Origin: Acidovorax soli
GTDB lineage: Bacteria; Pseudomonadota; Gammaproteobacteria; Burkholderiales; Burkholderiaceae_C
Direction of reading: 5' to 3'
NCBI RefSeq assembly: GCF_014207955.1
Contig: NZ_JACHLK010000005.1
Coordinates: 124,001-188,000 of the forward strand
DNA length: 64,000 nt
Shown here: positions 19,051-29,384 of the stretch, piece after piece
How the letters are laid out: each line of letters starts with the position of its first letter
Numbering within the stretch: the stretch's first letter is position 1
Translations under genes and position numbers: made by a program
The notes under the pieces: model-generated
What the model was told of the DNA's origin: nothing
Databases searched by the model: none
What the model saw: only the letters and a program-made list of their open reading frames with translations

Positions 19051-20027
19051 TGCAGCAGTTCATGCAAATTCTCACGGCGGCCATCCTGGCGGCCTTCGTC
19101 GGCTACATGGGCTCCTGGTACTTTGGCCTCATCGAGGGCAATTTTGCGCTGCTGCTGTTCCTGGCCACGGTGGTCACGGGCGCTTTCTGGCTGGCTGAAC
19201 GCCTGTACTTCCTGCCCCAGCGCCGCCGCGCGGCCCAGGCGATCGAGGACGCGGCCGTTCAGCGCCGGGCCGAGCTGGACCGCATGGGCATCCAGAAGGT
19301 AGATGTGGACGTGCAGGAAGCCCAGGGGCGCCTGCTCATGCAGCCCTGGTGGCTGGACTGGACCGCCGGCCTGTTTCCGGTGATCGCCGCCGTCTTCGTG
19401 CTGCGCTCCTTTCTGTTCGAGCCCTTCAAGATCCCCTCGGGCTCGATGATCCCGACCCTGCTGGTGGGCGACCTGATCCTGGTCAACAAGTTCACCTATG
19501 GCGTGCGCCTGCCGGTGATCAACACCAAGATCATCGAGGGCAACAAGCCGGTGCGCGGCGATGTGATGGTGTTCCGCTACCCGCCCCAGCCCAACCTCGA
19601 CTACATCAAACGCGTGATCGGTGTGCCCGGGGATGAGGTGGCCTACTTGAACAAGCGCCTCACGATCAATGGCCAGGCGGTGCCGACGACCAATGCCCCG
19701 GACTTCTTCGAGGAAGACACCATGCGCTATTTCAAGCAATTGGAGGAGCAGGTCGACGGCAAGCCCCACCGCCTGCTGAACAATCCCGAGGTTCCCGCAT
19801 TCATTCAGGGCGCGACGAATTTTGCCTACCGCGACAACTGCCGCTACAGTGTCGAAGGCGTCGTCTGCAAGGTGCCCGAAGGCCACTACTTCATGATGGG
19901 GGACAACCGCGACAATTCGCTGGATTCCCGCTACTGGGGTTTTGTGCCGGACGCCAACATCGTGGGCAAGGCCTTTTTTGTCTGGATGAATTTCGGTAAT
20001 CTCAAGCGCATCGGGCCCTTCCATTGA
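19050..20027 (+). CDS. lepB: Signal peptidase I
   Basis: Cleaves signal peptides from exported proteins at the inner membrane. The 325-residue protein has two N-terminal membrane segments (about 3-27 and 30-52), a cytoplasmic stretch, another hydrophobic segment (about 104-121), then the catalytic domain with Ser132 in PSGSMIPTL and Lys187 in YIKRVIGVPGD; MGDNRDNSLDSR is box E. Its ATG begins in the lepA stop codon. Confidence 0.97.
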
Positions 20028-20065
20028 CCGATCGCTCATTTCCACCAACATTGAGAGGGGAGAGC

Positions 20066-20431
20066 ATGCATACCCAACGTTTTGCCAGCCGTTCGCGCCA
20101 GCGTGGCCTGTCCTTCATCGGCGTGATTTTCATCGGCCTGTTTTGCGTCGCCGCATTTGCCATCGGTGGGCAATCGTTGCCGATATTCCTGGAGTACCAA
20201 GCCATCAACAAGGCGGCCAACAAGGCCGCCAGGGAAGAGACGACGGTTCCCAACATACGTGGTGCCTTTGATCGCGCTGCGGCCATCGACAACATCAATT
20301 CTATCCAGGGCAAAGATCTGGATATTACGAAGCGTGGCGACAAGAACGTGGTCAGCTTCAAGTACTCACGCGAGATCCCCCTGGCCGGCCCGGCGTTCCT
20401 GGTCTACCGCTTCGAGGGACAGACCAAGTAG
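20066..20431 (+). CDS. DUF4845 family membrane protein
   Basis: A 121-residue protein with a short basic N terminus ([12 protein letters not shown]) and one membrane helix (about residues 15-40), similar in look to a type IV pilin N terminus but lacking the canonical G/FTLxE motif. The rest is a small soluble domain that would face the periplasm. The DUF4845 family typically lies between lepB and rnc in betaproteobacteria. A good ribosome site (GAGAGGGGAGAG) precedes the ATG at 20066. Its stop overlaps the rnc GTG by one base. The function is unknown. Confidence 0.82.
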   Translation: MHTQRFASRSRQRGLSFIGVIFIGLFCVAAFAIGGQSLPIFLEYQAINKAANKAAREETTVPNIRGAFDRAAAIDNINSIQGKDLDITKRGDKNVVSFKYSREIPLAGPAFLVYRFEGQTK

Positions 20432-21114
20432 TGCCTCCCAGTCTCCAAGCACTGCAGGACCGCCTGCAGCACCCGTTCTCCGATGCTTCTCTGCTGCAGC
20501 GTGCAACCACGCACCGCAGCTTTTCGGCCGACCACAATGAGCGGCTGGAATTTCTCGGCGATTCCGTCCTGAACCTGGCAGTCGCCAGCCTGCTGTACCA
20601 GCGCTTGGGCTCGCTGCCCGAAGGCGATCTCTCCCGGGTGCGGGCCAATCTGGTCAAGCAGGACACCCTGCACCAGCTGGCCTTGCGCTTGCGCGTCTCC
20701 GAGGTGCTGCGCCTTGGCGAAGGGGAGTCCAAGTCGGGGGGGCACCAGCGCCCCTCCATCCTGGCCGATGCCGTGGAGGCGTTGATCGGTGCCGTCTTCC
20801 TCGATGCCGGCTATGGCCCGGCCGAGGCGCTGGTGCACCGGCTCTATGAGGGCATCGAGATCAACCCGCAGATGCAGGCGGCCTCCAAGGATGCCAAGAC
20901 CGCGTTGCAGGAGTGGCTGCAGGGCCGCAAAATGAAGCTTCCGCAGTATGCCGTCGTGGCCACTGTGGGGGCGGCGCACCGCCAGACTTTCGACGTCGAG
21001 TGCGAAATTCCCGAGCTGGGCCTGACTGAACGCGGCATTGGCGGCTCCCGCCGCGCTGGCGAGCAGGCCGCGGCGGCCGCCATGCTGGCCACACTGAAAG
21101 CAAAGAAGTTATGA
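20431..21114 (+). CDS. rnc: Ribonuclease III
   Basis: Double-strand-specific endoribonuclease for rRNA and mRNA processing, 227 residues. The signature [15 protein letters not shown] (metal-binding Glu and Asp) and [14 protein letters not shown] are in the catalytic domain; a double-stranded RNA-binding domain follows from about residue 155. It starts with GTG overlapping the previous stop, and its TGA overlaps the era ATG by four bases. The lepB-rnc-era-recO-pdxJ-acpS order is conserved. Confidence 0.97.
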   Translation: MPPSLQALQDRLQHPFSDASLLQRATTHRSFSADHNERLEFLGDSVLNLAVASLLYQRLGSLPEGDLSRVRANLVKQDTLHQLALRLRVSEVLRLGEGESKSGGHQRPSILADAVEALIGAVFLDAGYGPAEALVHRLYEGIEINPQMQAASKDAKTALQEWLQGRKMKLPQYAVVATVGAAHRQTFDVECEIPELGLTERGIGGSRRAGEQAAAAAMLATLKAKKL

Positions 21115-22103
21115 ACCAAGCCACCAACGATCCGGCTGGCACCCCTGGCCAGTCGCCCGACGATCTCGAGGCCATGCTGGCCGCGGCGCGCGTGCCCGCT
21201 GCGGTGGAAGGCCAGCGCTGTGGTGTGATCGCCATCGTGGGCAAGCCCAACGTGGGCAAATCCACCCTGCTCAATGCCCTGGTGGGCCAGAAGATCAGCA
21301 TCACTTCGCGCAAGGCGCAGACCACGCGCCACCGCATCACTGGCATCCGCACCCGCGACCTGACGCAGTTCGTCTTCGTCGACACGCCGGGTTTCCAGAC
21401 CCGGCATGCCACGGCGCTCAACAAGTCGCTCAACAAGACCGTGATGGGGGCCATTGGCGACGTGGACCTGATCCTTTTTGTCGTGGAGGCCGGCAACTTC
21501 ACCCTGGCCGACGCCAAGGTGCTGTCCCTGTTCAAGCCGGGCATTCCCACCCTGCTGGTGGCCAACAAGCTCGACATGGTCAACCGCCGCGCCGAGCTGG
21601 CCCCCTGGCTCAAGAGCATGCAGGAGCGCCACCCGTTTGCCGAGTTCGTGCCCATGTCGGCCAAGAACAAGGGCGATATCGAGCGCCTGTTCGACATCTG
21701 CGCCAAGTACCTGCCCGAGCAGGGCTGGTGGTATGGCGAGGATGAGCTCACCGACCGCAGCGAGAAATTCCTCGCCAGCGAGACTGTGCGCGAAAAGCTG
21801 TTCCGCTTCACTGGCGACGAGTTGCCCTACACCTCCACCGTGGTGGTGGACAAATTCGAGGAAGAGGCCAGCAAGCAGCACAAGCGCCTGGTCAAGATCG
21901 CGGCCACCATCGTGGTCGAGCGCGACAACCACAAGATGATGGTCATCGGCGACAAGGGTGAGCGCTTGAAGCGCATCGGCACCGAGGCGCGCCAGGAGCT
22001 CGAAAAGCTCATGGACGCCAAGGTCTTCCTGGAGCTCTGGGTCAAGGTGCGCTCGGGCTGGGCCGATGACGAAGCGCGCGTGCGCTCCTTTGGCTACGAG
22101 TGA
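21111..22103 (+). CDS. era: GTPase Era
   Basis: Essential 30S-assembly GTPase of 330 residues. G1 is GKPNVGKST (residues 44-52), G3 DTPGF and G4 NKLD; the C-terminal KH domain (from about 240) carries [19 protein letters not shown], the 16S rRNA 3'-end binding part. The first 30 residues are a poorly conserved extension. Coupled to rnc by a four-base overlap. Confidence 0.97.
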   Translation: MNQATNDPAGTPGQSPDDLEAMLAAARVPAAVEGQRCGVIAIVGKPNVGKSTLLNALVGQKISITSRKAQTTRHRITGIRTRDLTQFVFVDTPGFQTRHATALNKSLNKTVMGAIGDVDLILFVVEAGNFTLADAKVLSLFKPGIPTLLVANKLDMVNRRAELAPWLKSMQERHPFAEFVPMSAKNKGDIERLFDICAKYLPEQGWWYGEDELTDRSEKFLASETVREKLFRFTGDELPYTSTVVVDKFEEEASKQHKRLVKIAATIVVERDNHKMMVIGDKGERLKRIGTEARQELEKLMDAKVFLELWVKVRSGWADDEARVRSFGYE

Positions 22104-22158
22104 GGGCATGGACGCCGGTGTGTCCGTGCTGCCGTGCCTGATCGGCTGAGGCGTTGCC

Positions 22159-22917
22159 ATGGCCGTTGCCAAGCGCGTCTCCGATGAGCCCGCCTTCGTG
22201 CTGCACAGCTACGACTGGAGCGAATCGAGCCTGATCCTGGAAGTCTTCTGCCGCCGCCAGGGGCGCGTGGCCCTGGTCGCCAAGGGCGCCAAGAAGCCGA
22301 CCTCCAACTTCCGTCCGGTGCTGCTGCCCCTGCAGCCGCTGTTGCTCACCTACACGCTCTCGGGCGACGGTACGGCCGACATCCATACCCTCAAAGGAGC
22401 GGAATGGGTGGGTGGGCATGTCATGCCCACGGGCGATGCCCTGCTGTCGGGCATGTACCTCAACGAATTGCTGCTGCGCCTGCTGGCGCGGGCCGACGCG
22501 CACACGGCGCTGTTCGATGCCTACGCCGGGGTGGTGCGCGTGCTGGCCAGCGAGCATGGCGATGCACTGGAGCCCGTGCTGCGCAGCTTCGAGCTGCTGC
22601 TGTTGCGCGAGATCGGCCTCTTGCCCAGCCTGGATGCGGAAACCATGACCTTCGAGCCCCTGCAGGCGGCCGCGCGCTATACCCTGGTAGCAGAAGGCGG
22701 CCTGCGCAGGGCCTCGGCGGGCGACCGCGTCGCATTGCCCGCAGGCCAGTGGATGGCGCTGCAGGCCGCGCTGGACACCGGCTACACCGCCACCCTGCGC
22801 GCCTGCGCACCTGTGGCTGCCGAACTCAAGCCCCAGCTCAGGGCGCTCTTGCAATACCATTGCGGCAGTCCCACGCTGCGCACCCGCCAGCTCATGATGG
22901 ACCTGCAGTCCCTTTGA
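22159..22917 (+). CDS. recO: DNA repair protein RecO
   Basis: Recombination mediator that, with RecR, loads RecA on SSB-coated DNA. The 252-residue protein has the N-terminal OB fold ([34 protein letters not shown] is typical in pattern; key residues Ser-Glu-Ser and the AKGAKK loop) and a helical C-terminal part. The usual zinc-binding cysteine cluster of many RecO proteins is not evident. It lies 55 bases after era and just before pdxJ. Confidence 0.92.
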   Translation: MAVAKRVSDEPAFVLHSYDWSESSLILEVFCRRQGRVALVAKGAKKPTSNFRPVLLPLQPLLLTYTLSGDGTADIHTLKGAEWVGGHVMPTGDALLSGMYLNELLLRLLARADAHTALFDAYAGVVRVLASEHGDALEPVLRSFELLLLREIGLLPSLDAETMTFEPLQAAARYTLVAEGGLRRASAGDRVALPAGQWMALQAALDTGYTATLRACAPVAAELKPQLRALLQYHCGSPTLRTRQLMMDLQSL

Positions 22918-22931
22918 CTTCCATTTCCTCC

Positions 22932-23678
22932 ATGGCACAACACCGCACCGCCCTGTCCGTCAATGTCAACAAGGTCGCCCTGGTGCGCAACACACGCCAC
23001 CTGGGCATTCCCAGTGTCACGCGTGCAGCCGAGCTGTGCCTTGAGGCCGGTGCCAGGGGCATTACCGTGCACCCCCGTCCGGACGAGCGCCACATCCGCA
23101 GCCACGACGTGTACGAGCTGGCCGAGTTCATGAAGGCCTGGCCGGACCGGGAGTACAACATCGAGGGCAACCCCTCGCAGAACCTGATGGATTTCATCCG
23201 CCAGGTGCGTCCACACCAGGCCACCTTCGTGCCCGACAGCGAAGACCAGTTCACCAGCGACCACGGCTGGAGCTTTCCGCAGGACGCCGAGCGCCTGGCA
23301 CCCCTGGTCGCCGAATGCAAGGCCCTCGGTGTGCGCGTGAGCCTGTTCATGGACCCCACGCCCGAAGCCATGGCCGCTGCCAAGGCCGTGGGCGCCGACC
23401 GCATCGAGCTCTACACCGAACCCTACGCCGCCGCCTGGGGCACCCCGGACCAGGCTGCGCAGCTCGAGCGCTACCGTGCCGCCGCCCAGGCTGCCCTGGA
23501 TGCCGGGCTGGGCGTCAATGCCGGCCACGACCTCAACCGCGACAACCTCACCGCCTTTGTGCGCGGCGTGCCTGGCGTGCTGGAAGTCTCCATCGGCCAC
23601 GCCCTGATCGCCGATGCGCTGGAGCTGGGCTACGCCGCCACGGTGCAGGCCTACAACGCCTGCATCGACGCCGCCTGA
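22932..23678 (+). CDS. pdxJ: Pyridoxine 5'-phosphate synthase
   Basis: Last step of de novo vitamin B6 synthesis, joining 3-amino-2-oxopropyl phosphate with deoxyxylulose 5-phosphate. The 248-residue TIM-barrel protein opens with LSVNVNKVALVRNTR and contains ITVHPRPDERHIR, the phosphate-site histidine and arginine, plus LGVNAGHDLN near the end. The reading frame is open into recO, but ATG at 22932 starts the family sequence. Confidence 0.95.
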   Translation: MAQHRTALSVNVNKVALVRNTRHLGIPSVTRAAELCLEAGARGITVHPRPDERHIRSHDVYELAEFMKAWPDREYNIEGNPSQNLMDFIRQVRPHQATFVPDSEDQFTSDHGWSFPQDAERLAPLVAECKALGVRVSLFMDPTPEAMAAAKAVGADRIELYTEPYAAAWGTPDQAAQLERYRAAAQAALDAGLGVNAGHDLNRDNLTAFVRGVPGVLEVSIGHALIADALELGYAATVQAYNACIDAA

Positions 23679-23690
23679 GCGCTGCTACCG

Positions 23691-24086
23691 ATGATCTACG
23701 GTATCGGCACCGACATCTGCGACGTGCGCCGCATCAAGGCCAGCCTGGAGCGCCACGGCGACCGCTTTGCCGAGAAGGTGCTGTCCGAAGGCGAGCTCGC
23801 CACCTGGCGTGCCCGCACGGCCCGCTGGCCTGACCGCGGCCTGCGCTACCTGGCCACGCGCTTTTCTGCCAAGGAGGCCTTCAGCAAAGCCATCGGCCTG
23901 GGCATGCGCATGCCCATGACCTGGCGCCACTGCGAGGTAGCCAAGCTCGCCTCGGGCCAGCCCGTGATCGTGCTGCACGGCGCGCTCAAGGAGTGGTTCG
24001 AATCGCGCGGCCTCACGGCCCATCTGAGCGTGACCGACGAGACCGACTACGCGGCCAGCTTCTGCGTCGTCGAAAAGGCGCCCTGA
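23691..24086 (+). CDS. acpS: Holo-ACP synthase
   Basis: Attaches phosphopantetheine from CoA to Ser37 of the acyl carrier protein encoded at 10554. The 131-residue protein starts [12 protein letters not shown], where Asp8 binds Mg2+, and has [12 protein letters not shown] with the second metal ligand Glu. It follows pdxJ after 12 bases. Confidence 0.95.
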   Translation: MIYGIGTDICDVRRIKASLERHGDRFAEKVLSEGELATWRARTARWPDRGLRYLATRFSAKEAFSKAIGLGMRMPMTWRHCEVAKLASGQPVIVLHGALKEWFESRGLTAHLSVTDETDYAASFCVVEKAP

Positions 24087-24148
24087 TCCCGGCGGGCGGC
24101 CCGCCCTGGCGCGCCCACCTTCCCCATCCTCTTTCTTTCCAGCAACGC

Positions 24149-25255
24149 ATGACCGAACACGCACCCGTCATCCTCGATGTGGCCGGCACCTCCCTGAGCG
24201 CCGACGACCGCCGCCGCTTGGCCCACCCGCTCACCGGCGGTGTCATCCTGTTTGCTCGCAACTGGGAGAACCGCGCCCAGCTCTTGGGCCTGACCAGCGC
24301 GATCAAGGCCGTGCGCGACGACCTGCTGATCTGCGTGGACCACGAGGGTGGCCGCGTGCAACGCTTTCGCACCGATGGCTTCACCCACCTGCCGCCCATG
24401 CGCGCCCTGGGCGAGCTGTGGATGGATGATGGCAAAGGCGCCAAGGCCCAGCCCGGCAGCGGTGCCCTGCGCGCCACCAATGCCGCCACGGCCGCCGGCT
24501 ACGTGCTCGGCACCGAACTGCGTGCCTGCGGCGTGGACTTCTCCTTCACCCCGGTGCTCGACCTCGACTGGCAGGACGAAGCCACCTCGCGCAGCGGCGT
24601 GATCGGCGACCGTGCCTTCCACCGCGATCCGCGCGTGGTGGCCCTGCTGGCCAAGAGCCTCATGCACGGCCTGCTGCAGGCCGGCATGGCCAATTGCGGC
24701 AAGCACTTTCCCGGCCATGGCTTCGTCAAGGCCGACTCGCACACCGAGGTGCCCGTGGACACGCGCAGCAAGAAGGCCATCCTGGCCGACGATGCCGCCC
24801 CGTACCCCTGGCTCAGCACCACGCTCACCAGCGTCATGCCGGCCCATGTGATCTACCCCAAGGTGGACAGCCGTCCCGCAGGCTTCTCGAAACGCTGGCT
24901 GCAGGACATCCTGCGCCGCGAGATGCGCTTTGATGGCGCGATCTTCAGCGACGACCTGAGCATGGAGGGCGCGCGCCGCCTGGACGGCCAGCTGGTCAGC
25001 TACACCGAGGGTGCGCTCGCGGCGCTGGAGGCCGGTTGCGACCTGGTGCTGCTGTGCAACCAGAGCGTGGGCGATGGCAAGGCCGTGGACGAACTGCTCG
25101 ACGGCCTGGCCGAGGCCCGGGCCCAGGGCCGCTGGCAGCCCAGCGTGGACAGCGAATCGCGCCGCATCGCGCTGCTGCCCGAAACCATCCCCCAGGCCTG
25201 GGATGACCTCATGTACCAGCCCGCCTACCTGCAGGCGCTGGACCTGCTTCCCTGA
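24149..25255 (+). CDS. nagZ: Beta-N-acetylhexosaminidase NagZ
   Basis: Cytoplasmic GH3 glycosidase that removes GlcNAc from anhydro-muropeptides in cell-wall recycling, which also shapes AmpC induction in many Gram-negatives. The 368-residue protein shows DHEGGRVQRF (64-73), KHFPGHG (185-191) with the catalytic loop His198 (ADSH), and the nucleophile Asp268 in FSDDLSMEGA. ATG at 24149 is chosen; the open frame upstream overlaps acpS. The gene is last in this plus-strand block and converges on the MscS-like gene. Confidence 0.95.
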   Translation: MTEHAPVILDVAGTSLSADDRRRLAHPLTGGVILFARNWENRAQLLGLTSAIKAVRDDLLICVDHEGGRVQRFRTDGFTHLPPMRALGELWMDDGKGAKAQPGSGALRATNAATAAGYVLGTELRACGVDFSFTPVLDLDWQDEATSRSGVIGDRAFHRDPRVVALLAKSLMHGLLQAGMANCGKHFPGHGFVKADSHTEVPVDTRSKKAILADDAAPYPWLSTTLTSVMPAHVIYPKVDSRPAGFSKRWLQDILRREMRFDGAIFSDDLSMEGARRLDGQLVSYTEGALAALEAGCDLVLLCNQSVGDGKAVDELLDGLAEARAQGRWQPSVDSESRRIALLPETIPQAWDDLMYQPAYLQALDLLP

Positions 25256-25285
25256 GGATGCTCTGCGCCGCGGCCCTGGTTCGGT

Positions 25286-25954
25286 TCAGGGCGCAGGCGT
25301 GGCGGGTGGAGAGTCCTGCACCGGGGCGGCGGCAGGCAGAGTGGGCACCGCCGGCACCGCAGCTTCCACCGGGGCGGGTGGCGGCCCGCGCCAGCGCCGG
25401 ATCACGCGCTGGAAGATCAGGGCATTGGGGATCTGCAGCCAGGTGCCCTCGGGACCCGTGTGCAGGTGGTCTTCGAGCGTGGTGTACAGCAGGTTGATGT
25501 CCGCCACCCGGCCCTTGGCGCCGGGCTTCTCGGCCGTGTCCAGCACTTCGATGTAGTCGCCCACACGGAATGGCCGCACGGTGAAGATCAGCAGCGCACA
25601 GAACAGGTTGGAGAGCACGCTCCAGGCCGCAAAGAAGGCCACCGCACCCACCGTGGCAAAGCCGGTGAGGGCGGTCCACAGCACGGTGGCCGACACCCCC
25701 ATGCGCTCGAGCACCAGCAGGAAGGCGCTGGCCACGAGGATCCAGCGGATCAAGCCCTTGATGGGCACCAGCAGCTCATCGGGCAACTGGTAGTGGGCGG
25801 CGGCGCGTGCAACCAGGCGGCGCAGCAGGCGCTGCAGCATCCAGGCGACGAAAATGATCAGCAGGATCTGCAGGCCGGGCACGATGACCTCCAGCCAGTC
25901 CTGCACCCAGTCGGGCAGACGTGTCTTCAAAGCATGCAGACCAGTGGTGGCCAT
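25286..25954 (-). CDS. MscS-family mechanosensitive ion channel
   Basis: Small 222-residue inner-membrane channel. Three hydrophobic segments (about 22-42, 66-88 and 93-122) lead into the MscS pore region GFATVGAVAFFAAWSVLSN and the beta domain FRVGDYIEVLD. The C-terminal vestibule is short and ends in a Pro/Ala tail (about 190-222). It probably vents solutes on osmotic downshock. It lies 40 bases after the GGDEF gene on the same strand. Confidence 0.85.
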   Translation of the reverse strand: MATTGLHALKTRLPDWVQDWLEVIVPGLQILLIIFVAWMLQRLLRRLVARAAAHYQLPDELLVPIKGLIRWILVASAFLLVLERMGVSATVLWTALTGFATVGAVAFFAAWSVLSNLFCALLIFTVRPFRVGDYIEVLDTAEKPGAKGRVADINLLYTTLEDHLHTGPEGTWLQIPNALIFQRVIRRWRGPPPAPVEAAVPAVPTLPAAAPVQDSPPATPAP

Positions 25955-25994
25955 GGGAAAAGAGCGCGAGGCTCCGGAACAACAAGAATCGCCA

Positions 25995-27023
25995 TCAGCC
26001 GCGCAACTGCTCCACGGTGTCCATCTGCATCTCGAAGCTGAAGAAGCGGTTGCGGCCCTGGGCCTTGGCCGCGTACAGCGCCTGGTCGGCCCGCATGATC
26101 ATGCTCTCGGCATTGGTGCTGTCATCGGGCACGCAGGTGGTGATGCCGCCCGAGAGGGTCAGCGTATCGCCCAGCGGTGAGTCCGGGTGGGCCACGCCAC
26201 GCACCTTGAGCAGTTGCCCCAGCGCGCGCGCAAAGGTCATGGCGCCGGAGCGCGGGGTGTTGGGCAGGATCAGCGCGAACTCCTCGCCACCATAGCGCGA
26301 GGCCACGTCGCGCGGCCGCACGCACACCTCGCGCAGCAGCCGGCCCACGTCCTTGAGGCAAGAGTCCCCTTGCACATGCCCGCTGGCGTCGTTGAAGCGC
26401 TTGAAATGGTCCAGGTCGCAGAGCATCAGCGTCAGCGGCGTGCCGTCGCGCCGGGCCGACAGGATCTCGTTGTGCAGCATGCGGTCAAAGCCGCGGCGGT
26501 TCACCAGGCCCGTGAGGGAATCCACCTCCACCATCTCGTTGAGGCGCTGGTTGGCCACATGCAGCTCGGCCGACACCGACACCAGCCGCCGGCGCATGTC
26601 CAGCAGGCGCTGCATGGCGCGCAGCTTGGCCATCAGCACGATGGGCCGCACGGGCTTGACCAGGTAGTCGTCTCCCCCGACCTCGATGCCGCGCCAGACG
26701 TCGAGTTCGTTGTCCAGTCCCGACAGGAAGATGATGGGCGTCCAGTCGCCGGCCTCACTTTCGCGCATCTGCTGGGCCACCCAGTAGCCATCCTTGCCAG
26801 GCAGCTTGATATCGAGCAGCACCAGGTCCGGGCGCTGGGCCTTGAACAGGTGCAGCGCCGCCGTGCCCTCGGGGGCCTCGAAGATCTTCGCCACCCCGGC
26901 CTGCCGCAACTCGGCCACCAGGGCCGCGCGCACCGAGTTCTGGTCCTCGACCACCAGCACCGAGAAGCTGTTGCGCGATGCACCCTCGCCGGGGTAGGGG
27001 GCGCTGCTGGGAGTGAATGGCAC
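25995..27023 (-). CDS. Response regulator with GGDEF domain (diguanylate cyclase)
   Basis: A 342-residue protein with an N-terminal receiver domain (about 20-140; phospho-acceptor Asp71 in LVLLDIKLPG, acidic pocket VVEDQ, Lys123 in LVKP) and a C-terminal GGDEF domain. The active site reads GGEEF (245-249), and RPRD (236-239) five residues before it is a complete product-inhibition I-site, so the enzyme is expected to make c-di-GMP under feedback control. The layout resembles WspR/PleD. No cognate histidine kinase is adjacent. Confidence 0.9.
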   Translation of the reverse strand: MPFTPSSAPYPGEGASRNSFSVLVVEDQNSVRAALVAELRQAGVAKIFEAPEGTAALHLFKAQRPDLVLLDIKLPGKDGYWVAQQMRESEAGDWTPIIFLSGLDNELDVWRGIEVGGDDYLVKPVRPIVLMAKLRAMQRLLDMRRRLVSVSAELHVANQRLNEMVEVDSLTGLVNRRGFDRMLHNEILSARRDGTPLTLMLCDLDHFKRFNDASGHVQGDSCLKDVGRLLREVCVRPRDVASRYGGEEFALILPNTPRSGAMTFARALGQLLKVRGVAHPDSPLGDTLTLSGGITTCVPDDSTNAESMIMRADQALYAAKAQGRNRFFSFEMQMDTVEQLRG

Positions 27024-27071
27024 GGTGACTCCTTGGGGCGGCTTTCCAAAAAGCAGGCGGCAGCCGGTTGC

Positions 27072-28616
27072 TCAGGACTCCCGGCGCAGCGCAGGGAACA
27101 GTATCACGTCGCGGATGCTGGGGCTATCGGTCAATAGCATCATCAGGCGGTCGATGCCGATGCCGCAGCCGCCCGTGGGGGGCATGCCGTATTCCAGGGC
27201 ACGCACGAAGTCGTGGTCGTAGAACATGGCCTCGTCGTCACCGCTGTCCTTGGCCGCCACCTGGGCGTGGAAGCGTGCGGCCTGGTCCTCGGCGTCGTTG
27301 AGCTCGCTGAAGCCGTTGCCGAACTCGCGCCCGGTGATGTACAGCTCGAAGCGCTCGGTCACCTCGGGGCGCGTGTCGTTGGCGCGTGCCAGCGGCGAGA
27401 TCTCGGTCGGGTGCTCCATGATGAAGGTGGGCAGCCACAGCTTGTCTTCCACCGTCTCCTCGAAGTACAGCACCTGCAGGCTGGCCAGCGAACGGGTGGA
27501 CAGCTTGTCCTTCTCCTCGTTCAGGCCCAGCTTCTTGAGGGCGCTGATGAGCCAGGCGGCATCGTCCACGTGGGCGCCGGCTTCGGTGTACTGGAAGATG
27601 GCTTCGCGGATGGTCAGGCGCGCGAACGGCTGCGACAGGTCCACCGCGCGGCCCTGGTAGGTCAGCTGCAGCGAGCCCGTGGCCTTCAGGGCCACCTCGC
27701 GGATCAGCGTCTCGGTGAAATCCATCAGGTCCAGGTAGTTCCAGTACGCCGCGTAGAACTCCATCATGGTGAACTCGGGGTTGTGGCGCACCGAGATGCC
27801 TTCGTTGCGGTAGCTGCGGTTGATCTCGAACACGCGCTCGAAACCGCCCACGATCAGGCGCTTGAGGTACAGCTCCGGCGCGATGCGCAGGTACATCTCC
27901 TGCTCCAGCGCGTTGTGGTGCGTCACGAAGGGCTTGGCATTGGCGCCGCCCGGGATCGGGTGCAGCATGGGCGTCTCGACCTCGAGGAAGCCATGCTCCA
28001 CCATGAACTCGCGCAGGCCGCTCACGGCCTTGCTGCGCGCGATGAAGCGCTTGCGCGCCTGCTCGTCGGTGATCAGGTCCACATAGCGCTGGCGGTACTT
28101 CTGCTCCTGGTCGGCCATGCCGTGAAACTTGTCGGGCAACGGGCGCAGGCTCTTGGTCAACAGGCGCAGGCGCGTGACCTTGATCGACAGCTCGCCGGTC
28201 TTGGTCTTGAAGGTCGTGCCCTCAGCGCCCACGATGTCGCCCAGGTCCCAGTGCTTGAAGGCGGCATAGGCTTCCTCGCCCAGCGCATCGCGCGTCACGT
28301 ACAGCTGGATCTGGCCGCCGGTGTCGCCCAGCGATCCGTCCTGCACCGTGGCGAAGCTGGCCTTGCCCATCACGCGCTTGAGCATCATGCGGCCGGCCAC
28401 GCTCACCGTGGCGGGGTTGGCTTCCAGCGCTTCGGCGTCCACCGTGCCATAGGTGGCATGCAGCTCGGCTGCCTTGTTGGCGGGCTTGAAGTTGTTGGGG
28501 AAGGCCACGCCGCCGCCCTGGGCCTGCACTTCGCGCAAGGCGCGGAGCTTCTCACGGCGTTCGGCCATGAGCTTGTTGTCGTCCGGGGGCACTGGAGGGG
28601 TGTTCTGTTCAGACAT
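27072..28616 (-). CDS. lysS: Lysyl-tRNA synthetase, class II
   Basis: Charges tRNA-Lys. The 514-residue protein has an N-terminal OB-fold anticodon domain (about 60-180) and a class II core with motif 2 [13 protein letters not shown] and motif 3 [15 protein letters not shown] at 28616 starts MSEQNTPPV; an in-frame TTG 15 bases upstream is less likely. It lies 141 bases after the sugar transferase gene, and the GGDEF gene starts 48 bases after its stop. Confidence 0.96.
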   Translation of the reverse strand: MSEQNTPPVPPDDNKLMAERREKLRALREVQAQGGGVAFPNNFKPANKAAELHATYGTVDAEALEANPATVSVAGRMMLKRVMGKASFATVQDGSLGDTGGQIQLYVTRDALGEEAYAAFKHWDLGDIVGAEGTTFKTKTGELSIKVTRLRLLTKSLRPLPDKFHGMADQEQKYRQRYVDLITDEQARKRFIARSKAVSGLREFMVEHGFLEVETPMLHPIPGGANAKPFVTHHNALEQEMYLRIAPELYLKRLIVGGFERVFEINRSYRNEGISVRHNPEFTMMEFYAAYWNYLDLMDFTETLIREVALKATGSLQLTYQGRAVDLSQPFARLTIREAIFQYTEAGAHVDDAAWLISALKKLGLNEEKDKLSTRSLASLQVLYFEETVEDKLWLPTFIMEHPTEISPLARANDTRPEVTERFELYITGREFGNGFSELNDAEDQAARFHAQVAAKDSGDDEAMFYDHDFVRALEYGMPPTGGCGIGIDRLMMLLTDSPSIRDVILFPALRRES

Positions 28617-28757
28617 AGGTGCTGCTGTCAATGCGCTGCGCGCGTGGTGCGTCGTGGTAAGGGGCTGCCGTGGCGGTTCACGGCGGCGAACCCGCCATTT
28701 TATCGGCTTGGCGCGCGTTGCACGCTTTTTGCCCCCGCTGCCCGGGTTTTCGGTCGC

Positions 28758-29384
28758 TCAGCGGGGCTGGCTGGGGGCCTGGGACGGTTTCAGTACGGCA
28801 TGGGCCGTGCGCACAAGGATCACCACGTCCTGCCACAGGCTGGGATGCTGGGCATAGCGGGCGGCATAGTCCAGCTTCACGGGCAGGATGTCTTCCACAT
28901 AGGTGCGCTCGGGGTCGGCGCTTTGCGCCAGGAGCGCACTCTCGTTGCGAAACGCGATGGAGGCCAGGTCGGTGATGCCCGGGCGCACGCTGAGCACCAG
29001 GTCGTGCAGGTCCGCCGGGTACATCGCCACATAGCGTGGCACTTCGGGCCGCGGGCCCACCAGGCTCATGTCGCCGGTGAGCACATTGAACAGCTGCGGC
29101 AGCTCGTCAAGCTTGCTGTGGCGCAGCCAGTGGCCCGCGCGCGTGATGCGTGCGTCCTCGCCCACCGTGATGGCCGGGCCTGCCTTGTCGGCCCCCGTGC
29201 GCATGGTGCGGAACTTGTAGATCGTGAAATGCCGCCCGTGCCGGCCCACCCGTTCCTGGCGGAACAGCGCCCCCCCGGCCGAATCGCAGCGGACCCACAG
29301 GGCAATCGCCAGCAGCAGCGGGCCGAGCAGCAGCAAAGCGCTGCCCGCCACCACGATGTCCATCAGGCGCTTGAGCACGGTCAT
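28758..29384 (-). CDS. Sugar phosphate transferase, PglC/WcaJ-type (polyprenyl-phosphate)
   Basis: Initiating phosphoglycosyl transferase: moves a sugar-1-phosphate from a UDP-sugar to undecaprenyl phosphate at the inner membrane. At 208 residues it is the small monotopic form like PglC, with one N-terminal re-entrant helix (about 8-30) after KRLMDI, then YKFRTMR, DELPQLFNVLTGDMSLVGPRPE and RPGITD. It overlaps the aminotransferase gene by four bases (ATGA). With the dehydratase and aminotransferase of the same cluster, the first sugar may be an amino-deoxy sugar such as bacillosamine; that is inferred. Confidence 0.9.
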   Translation of the reverse strand: MTVLKRLMDIVVAGSALLLLGPLLLAIALWVRCDSAGGALFRQERVGRHGRHFTIYKFRTMRTGADKAGPAITVGEDARITRAGHWLRHSKLDELPQLFNVLTGDMSLVGPRPEVPRYVAMYPADLHDLVLSVRPGITDLASIAFRNESALLAQSADPERTYVEDILPVKLDYAARYAQHPSLWQDVVILVRTAHAVLKPSQAPSQPR

